Below are positions 58,981 through 64,000 of a stretch of 64,000 nt of DNA, one piece after another (within the stretch, counting starts at the first letter, position 1; every line of letters starts with the position of its first letter). The translations under genes were made by a program, and so were the position numbers. The stretch is from NCBI RefSeq assembly GCF_032854445.1, contig NC_088295.1, forward strand, positions 61,297,249-61,361,248, read 5' to 3'. The notes beneath the pieces are model-generated. The model was not told the origin of the DNA, did not search any database, and saw only the letters and a list, made by a program, of their open reading frames with translations. This DNA comes from Liolophura sinensis (Eukaryota > Mollusca > Polyplacophora > Chitonida > Chitonidae).

Positions 58981-59509
58981 GTAAGTTTCGTTTATCCTGA
59001 CCTCTCAACTTTATTTGAAATGCAACCGCAAAAGACACTGTTTTATTTTAAGGCATGGACCGCATTGGTGGCCTAATGGCTAGAGCGCCCACCTCAAAGT
59101 TCGGAGAAAACGGAATAAGCTCTTGTCGGGTCATGATAGCGAGTTTAAAAATGGTACTGGCTGCTTTCTCGCTTGGATCCCAGGACCGGGAGGTTAGAGA
59201 TACTGACCGCTGCCAGTGTAATGTGACTGTGTGGGATGTCATGTCTGGTGTCTTCGGCATGATATTTAAGTAGCAGCAGCACTTTGGCGGCATGGACTCG
59301 TTCTGCCACAAGAAGGCACGATACATGTATATACGCCTAATGACTATTCATTGTCATATGACGATCGCTGAAATTTGTAAGTGCGACGTTTAAACCTCAA
59401 CCATACATCCATACATACATACATACAAACATTTCTGGTATGAGTTTGTTCCATTTGTTGAATGCTTGTAACAGTATTTATTTATTTAATTATTTATTAA
59501 TTTATATAT

Positions 59510-59544
<35 letters not shown>

Positions 59545-59994
59545 TTCATTTATTCGTTTATAACGTAAAGGGATCTGAAAAGAGAGTTCATTACAGCCTG
59601 AAACTCATTTCTCATCCAATTGTCTGAAACTTTTACAATGGGGTTTCCCATACGCATAAAGCTGACAGTCACGGCATTAAAATAGTCCAAAAGAATTAGC
59701 TGTAGTGTCTCAGCAGAGAATGCTGTGTTCTTACACTATATGTACTTGGAAGTTATTGAAGTCTGAATTGATCACCGATTACGTTTATACTTACGTTTAT
59801 ATACGTGGGTATATCTATAACAACATAATCTATTTACTGAGAGCGCACATCATTTTAAATAATGCATTAGCTTGATTTAAAGCAGATATGTTATTGTTTA
59901 TATGTTTTAATACCTTTGGTATCTTATATCATTGAAAGTTGAAATTAAAACTTTAATATTTTTTTTCGTTTTGTTTCTTTCTATGTTTTCACAG

Positions 59995-60003
59995 ACAGTC
60001 TGG
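59995..60003 (+). CDS. 9-nt microexon (candidate)
   Basis: A long pyrimidine tract ending in 'tatgttttcacag' is followed after nine bases (acagtctgg) by a perfect donor GTAAGT. In phase 1 it adds three residues (Tyr-Ser-Leu, then Gly from the next junction). If exon 58840-58980 were joined straight to 60291, the split codon would become TGA, a stop; with the microexon it reads TAC and then GGA. That makes the microexon necessary for this model. The evidence is sequence-only. Confidence 0.45.
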
Positions 60004-60290
60004 GTAAGTAAAAAGCTATATGAATCTGTTTTTCTTGGGTACGCTGCATACTCTAGTGACTACTTTGCCAACGACTTGGTATCCTATACACATGTGATAG
60101 TTCATACTCATAAATATATCTGAGTTATGAAAACGCATATGCATATTAATTTCGCATATTAAACAATCTTTGTTTGTGAATGTATTTATTTGAATGTCTT
60201 TAGCACATAATTATGTATATTATTTGTGAAAACTTTTACTCGTGCAATGTATTTGTTTGTTATTTTTTCTCTATTTTTGCATTTTTATAG

Positions 60291-60440
60291 GAAATGACAG
60301 AAACAGTAGTTTCAAAATAGGAACCAACTGTGAAGAGCGCCAACACAAAAAGGATAAACAGTGTTTCGCCTACTTTATTTGTAACGTTTGTCGGATTTTC
60401 TGTGCTTCCAAGGCCTTGTGGAGTACGTGTCTGCAAAAAG
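60291..60440 (+). CDS. Exon with six-cysteine module 2
   Basis: Acceptor 'tttttgcatttttatag' and donor AAAAG-GTGAGA enclose 50 codons in phase 1. Six cysteines are spaced C-x10-C-x5-C-x2-C-x3-C-x8-C, after an N-terminal part with a possible N-glycosylation site (NSS in NDRNSSF). The spacing differs from module 1, so the two are at best distant relatives. An overlapping frame starting with GTG at 60330 looks signal-like but lacks an ATG and splice support. Confidence 0.58.
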
Positions 60441-60649
60441 GTGAGACTATCTGGGTATTTGCTGTGTACAGAAGCCCATCACCTTTGTTCCATTATAATG
60501 TATAAGTCACATTGAGGGTGTACATTCTGTCACATTGGGGGTGTCACATTGCTGACCGTTGGGTTTTCGTGATGGATTACAGTTGGCTTGATGCTCAAGA
60601 ATCTAGTATGTTTAGCTCACTTTCTCAAAGCAGGAAATACTCGGCGCAG

Positions 60650-60735
60650 GTGACTGGTTTCCATCGGCAGTGAACCTGTCCGCCATCATAGAAGTGAACA
60701 ATTCGTGGGCACGACAGTAAACACCAGGAAAGAAA
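60650..60735 (+). mobile_element. Decayed SINE (family 1) 3' fragment in an intron
   Basis: 'ctggtttccatcggcagtga' then 'ccgccatcatagaagtgaac' and 'gggcacgacagtaaacacca' follow the order of the family 1 3' part with many changes. Confidence 0.45.
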
Positions 60736-60893
60736 TAATTTGAGCTATTGTCTGTACGACTTAAAAATGGGTCATTTATCACTGGACCAAATTAAAATGA
60801 ATGTGGCTTCTTTGTACTTGTCTATACAGACGTGGTTTTCGACGCTGAACCACAAAAGTGTTGTTTTTAATAATACATGAACGAAATACTCTA

Positions 60894-61610
60894 GTTGTTT
60901 ATCTTCAGTGAACTGCTGTGACCCAAACTTTGTTTGTGAAAATAAGGTCATGAGTTCATCTTGTCTTAATCTATGGAAATGGTTAGAAGTTGAACGTGTA
61001 TGGTATGTAGATACCATGATTGTATCTGCTCTATACACGTACTGGACGTTTACACCTTGTTTGTCACTCCGTCTGTCCATCATTCTGTCCGTCCATCAGT
61101 TCGTCTGTTCATCTGTCCATCACCCCGTCTGTCTATTACGCCATATACCCATCACTTGCTCTCTTCATCACTCCATCTGTTCAGGTCCATCTCTTCATCA
61201 TTTCATCTGTCCATCACTCTGTCTGTCCATCACCCCGTCTTGTTTATCTTCAGACTAGTTGTTTATCTTCAGTGAACTGCTGTGACCCAAATAAGGTCCT
61301 GGGCTCATCTTGTCTCAATCTGTGGAAACGGTTAGAAGCTGAATGTGTATGGTGTCTGTATACATGACTGTATCAGTTCTGTACACGTACTGGACGTTCA
61401 CACCTTGTCTGTCACTCAGTCTGTCCATCATCCCGTCTGTCCATCAATCCGTCTGCCAATCACCTCATCTGCCCATCGCTCTGCCTGTCCATCACTCCAT
61501 CTGTCCATCAGTCTGCCTGTCCATCACTCCGTCTATCCATCACCCCATCTGTTCATCACTCCGTCCGTCCATCACTATGTCTACCCATCAGTTTTCCCGA
61601 CTTTCTTTCA
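60894..61610. repeat. 364-bp tandem duplication ending in CTGTCCATCA arrays
   Basis: Unit 1 (60894-61257) and unit 2 (61258 to about 61610) both start 'agttgtttatcttcagtgaa' and share 'ctgctgtgacccaaa', 'ggttagaag.tgaa', 'tacacgtactggacgtt' and then a 12-bp-type array (ctgtccatcact and variants). It lies in the intron between modules 2 and 3. The overlapping frames rich in Ser, His and Pro are translations of the array. Confidence 0.9.
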
Positions 61611-62030
61611 AAATGATTCATCATATTGAAATGAAACTTGGCACTTGGCTTTACCAAATCATGTCTTTTAGAAAATCCAAGATTTGCGTCATTTTGCCAA
61701 AATTATGATCTGTTTTGTGCTGAGTTTTTACTGACAGTTTTCCGAACATTTTTTTCATAGTGACTCAATTTATAGAACTGAAACTTGGTACGTAGCTTCA
61801 CCATGAACTAAGTTGAAGTGTCAGGCCGTTTTGTGTGATCCTGAAATACAGGCGATAAATGAAGAAAAGTAATATTCCGAAGATTATTTTCTGCGTTTAT
61901 TTGATTTCTGTTTTAAAGTCAAGCTCAATAATTTTACTCTCAGTTTTCTGGCTGGAAGACACCTGTTCGACTGCCCAGATATCAGAGATAAGACTGTAGT
62001 TTGTCTGAACTGTGACTTATAACTTTGTAG

Positions 62031-62165
62031 ACAACCAGAAAGAGGAGGTCGTGACGTTTTGGATCAGTCACACAAACGACGAACGATGCGCGAATCCAGA
62101 CGGCTGTGAAGCTGGCACATTATCCTGCTATCCGAAACAGGAATGGGACAAATGCTTTCCAAACT
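62031..62165 (+). CDS. Exon with cysteine-rich module 3
   Basis: Acceptor 'taactttgtag' and 45 codons in phase 1: a short charged start (NQKEEVVTFWISH), then cysteines spaced C-x5-C-x6-C-x8-C (motifs NPDGCEAGTLSC and EWDKCFPN). Two donors compete: T-GTAGGT at 62165, which matches the phase of the next exon at 63186, and the better AG-GTGAAT at 62169, which keeps a fifth Cys but needs another acceptor downstream (for example near 63154 or 63166) and would then reach six cysteines. I give the first because its partner acceptor is far stronger. The CxxGT motif is reminiscent of TNF-receptor repeats, but that is not enough to assign the family. Confidence 0.55.
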
Positions 62166-62208
62166 GTAGGTGAATGATGTCACTTAACTATATTTAAACA
62201 CTGGCTTA

Positions 62209-62366
62209 GAGTGTACTCAAGAATATTTCACTTATACGATGACGGGCAGCATTATGGTGGGAGAAAACCGGACAAAGCCCGGGTGAAACCCACGGCCATC
62301 CGTAGGCTGCTAACAGACCTTTCTATGTACGACTGGAGAAGAAGCCAGCATGAGCTGGACCCGAGG
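62209..62366 (-). mobile_element. SINE (family 1) fragment in an intron
   Basis: 'gtgtactcaagaatatttca', 'gcagcattatggtgggagaa', 'ccatccgtaggctgctaaca' and 'gccagcatgagctggacccg' in minus orientation; both the tail and the tRNA head are missing. Confidence 0.85.
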
Positions 62367-62818
62367 AGCATGGAGTCATGGGGTTAACAATAGGGTTAAT
62401 GTTAACTGTACAGAAATGCGTTGAGCTATTTACTAAATTGTAGTTTCATGTCACTCTCAAGAATGTTTAACTTCTACTGTCTCATTTACATTTATGTAAA
62501 CAATGAGGAAATGACATGATATGACTTTATGCCCTTCACCACGCTGGTACTTCGTTCCCACATGACGAATGAATGGAATAAATACTATTGAAAGCAGTTA
62601 GTAAGAAATTCAAAGGAAATATTGTGTCCTTTTATTATGATTAGGAATAAATATAGCTCGGTGTCTTCGCAGTATGAAATTATCTTGGGTGCGTTGGGTT
62701 ATGGTGGGTGGTGGTAGATGAGGTTTGTTAAAAATTTAATTTGTGCTCCTAAATTCGTGAAATGGACTAAATTAACTCGGTTAACCAATTCTGCCTTAGT
62801 CAGTGTGTGTTTTTCTTC

Positions 62819-62851
62819 CGGGGTAGGGGCGGGGGGGGGGGGGGGGGGGGG
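62819..62851. repeat. Poly-G tract of about 20 in an intron
   Basis: 'ccggggtaggggc' then about 20 G. It is in the intron before the stalk exon, on the sense strand, where a stable G-quadruplex in the pre-mRNA is possible. Confidence 0.9.
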
Positions 62852-63185
62852 CAACCACATACATGTGCGTACGGCTCTTTCTTCCCATTAAATTGTGCAA
62901 GATATTTGTCTGAGATACTCCCTAATAAATATTACATGTGTTCTGGTTTAATAGTGGGAAAGATACCGAATGGACATACAAATGTACATTGTCTTATTGA
63001 CGCAGTTTGCTATATTCATATTGGAAAAACACACAAAATAATTAATAAATGAAATCGTACGTCAGTTGTATGATCAGAATATCTCCCTGAAGTATGGCAC
63101 TGTGTTACGATCAATAATTAGTTGATCTGCACGGTATTGTAATTAACTTTGAGAATGAAGAAGAGTTATGTTTGTTTCACTTCAG

Positions 63186-63567
63186 CAAATAATCTGTACT
63201 CCAGCACCGCTTCGCCGCGTATATCTCCAGTGAGCCCGAAACAGACAACGGTTTCTATTTTAACGAAAGACTCCAATGACAAAATCACAACATTAAGACC
63301 TACCACAACTCTGCACACCCGACTAGACAGAACAGAACCTACCGGTAAGACCAGAACGCCACTCACTCCAACTTCCACGGATGTTCCGTTGAACCAGTCG
63401 AACCTTATCATCACAACCACCAACCAAACCCGGCCTCTGGATAATACAACCGTTCCAACTTTCCCGGCTGTAGTTGCCATAGGTTCTGCTTCCGGAGGGC
63501 TCTTCCTGCTGTTCGTCATCTTAACGGCTTGTCTGTGTGCTCGTGTCTACAGGAGAGGAAAGCAAAG
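63186..63567 (+). CDS. Exon for Ser/Thr-rich stalk and transmembrane helix
   Basis: Acceptor 'gtttgtttcacttcag' and donor CAAAG-GTCTGT. The 127 codons start NNLYSSTASPRISPVSP, continue as a Thr/Ser/Pro-rich stretch of about 90 residues (probable mucin-type O-glycosylation; N-glycosylation sequons NQS, NQT and NTT), then a hydrophobic helix of about 23 residues (from VVAIGSASGG to ILTACLC) and a basic stop-transfer RVYRRGKQ. This orientation marks a type I membrane protein. The exon enters in phase 1 and leaves in phase 2, ending the run of phase 1 introns. Codon use and GC are higher than in the flanking introns. It is the best-supported coding exon in the window. Confidence 0.75.
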
Positions 63568-63941
63568 GTCTGTATGTATGTTTGTAAACATTCATGGAAA
63601 GCTGTTCTTTTGTGTTCAATTCTGAATATATTTCCTGTTAACTTTATTCATGCGATGTGTGATATAATATGTATGACAAGATAAATCTGACATTATAAAG
63701 TAGAACAAAGCATAAAAATTAAGCAAACTTAATACGAATGGGAAAAGATTTTTTCTTACCTGTTTATTTAGAGATTTAAATGTAAATTTGCTGTCTTTAT
63801 CCAAAAATGTGCGTTAAATTTGAAGTATGATGACAATATTTATGAAAATATTAAAAATATAAATATAATCAAAACACTGATTGAACACATGTTCACGTAA
63901 ATTATGTTTATATTCCGAGTCTTTCAATACCTATTTTATAG

Positions 63942-64000
63942 CCAGAGAAAAACGGTTGTGACGCCATCAACAATAGTCGTCACAAAAGTGAATGAAAGCT
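63942..64000 (+). CDS. Start of cytoplasmic-tail exon (cut by window edge)
   Basis: Acceptor 'acctattttatag' is followed by sequence that completes the split codon to Ser and stays open to the edge (QRKTVVTPSTIVVTKVNES). The alternative acceptor five bases downstream would hit a TGA after four codons, which favours the one given. The product is Thr/Val-rich with basic residues, as expected just inside the membrane. No signalling motif is visible yet. Confidence 0.6.

Larger units (their letters stand above)
58840..64000 (+). other. Gene model: type I membrane protein with Cys-rich ectodomain (partial)
   Basis: Six exons with GT-AG borders: 58840-58980, 59995-60003, 60291-60440, 62031-62165, 63186-63567 and 63942 to beyond the window. 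The first four are each a multiple of three (141, 9, 150 and 135 nt) and joined by phase 1 introns, the pattern of extracellular modules that were shuffled or duplicated as exons. The fifth codes a Ser/Thr-rich stalk and a transmembrane helix, so the N-terminal side is outside the cell. The reading frame stays open across all five junctions. The signal-peptide exon was not identified and the cytoplasmic domain is cut by the window edge, so the family stays unknown. A receptor or adhesion role is inference. Confidence 0.6.

Noticed and set aside
61000-61708. Four overlapping frames of 90-121 residues rich in Ser, His and Pro
   Set aside because: They translate the CTGTCCATCA array in several frames at once, the sign of a simple repeat.
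63166-63519. 117-residue minus-strand frame
   Set aside because: It is the antisense shadow of the Ser/Thr-rich stalk exon.

Overview
This window looks like non-coding, repeat-rich animal DNA, most likely molluscan. It carries many copies of a tRNA-derived SINE with a head of the 'gcctccgtggctcag' type and an (AAAT)n tail, and a second SINE ending in 'gacgttaaaccccaagcactcactca'. I remember both types from mollusc genomes. No prokaryotic features, rRNA or free-standing tRNA genes are visible, and no open frame of gene length occurs. The group assignment is an inference from repeat families; I cannot name a species.

Layout. 1-3.5 kb: anonymous DNA, a SINE, a Tc1-like transposase relic and a 62-bp minisatellite. 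4.9-13 kb: SINEs, a 245-bp tandem duplication, and inverted copies of blocks that recur downstream. 13.8-18.1 kb: several SINEs. 17.5-36.3 kb: a long-diverged segmental duplication, with two long copies (about 22.3-29.1 and 29.6-36.3 kb), a partial third (about 17.5-19.9 kb), nested sub-duplications, and one long solo LTR inserted in a copy. A second, inverted solo LTR lies just downstream at 36.5-37.8 kb. 38.2-48.9 kb: a second family of duplicated blocks. 49-58.6 kb: a GC-richer orphan reading frame, a Tc1-like transposase relic, SINEs, a TIR element, a (TA)n tract and a possible terminal exon.

58.84 kb to the right edge: the only convincing gene. Six plus-strand exons with canonical GT-AG borders join in compatible phases: a six-cysteine exon, a 9-nt microexon, a second six-cysteine exon, a third cysteine-rich exon, an exon coding a Ser/Thr-rich stalk plus one transmembrane helix, and the start of a cytoplasmic tail that runs off the window. 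It looks like a type I membrane receptor or adhesion protein of unrecognised family. Its signal-peptide exon was not found and its 3' end is outside the window.

Most of the rest is repeat history: SINE insertions with target-site duplications, solo LTRs, TIR elements, and minisatellites that arose by amplifying a unit present once in a sister copy. All homologies were read by eye; boundaries of old duplications are approximate.
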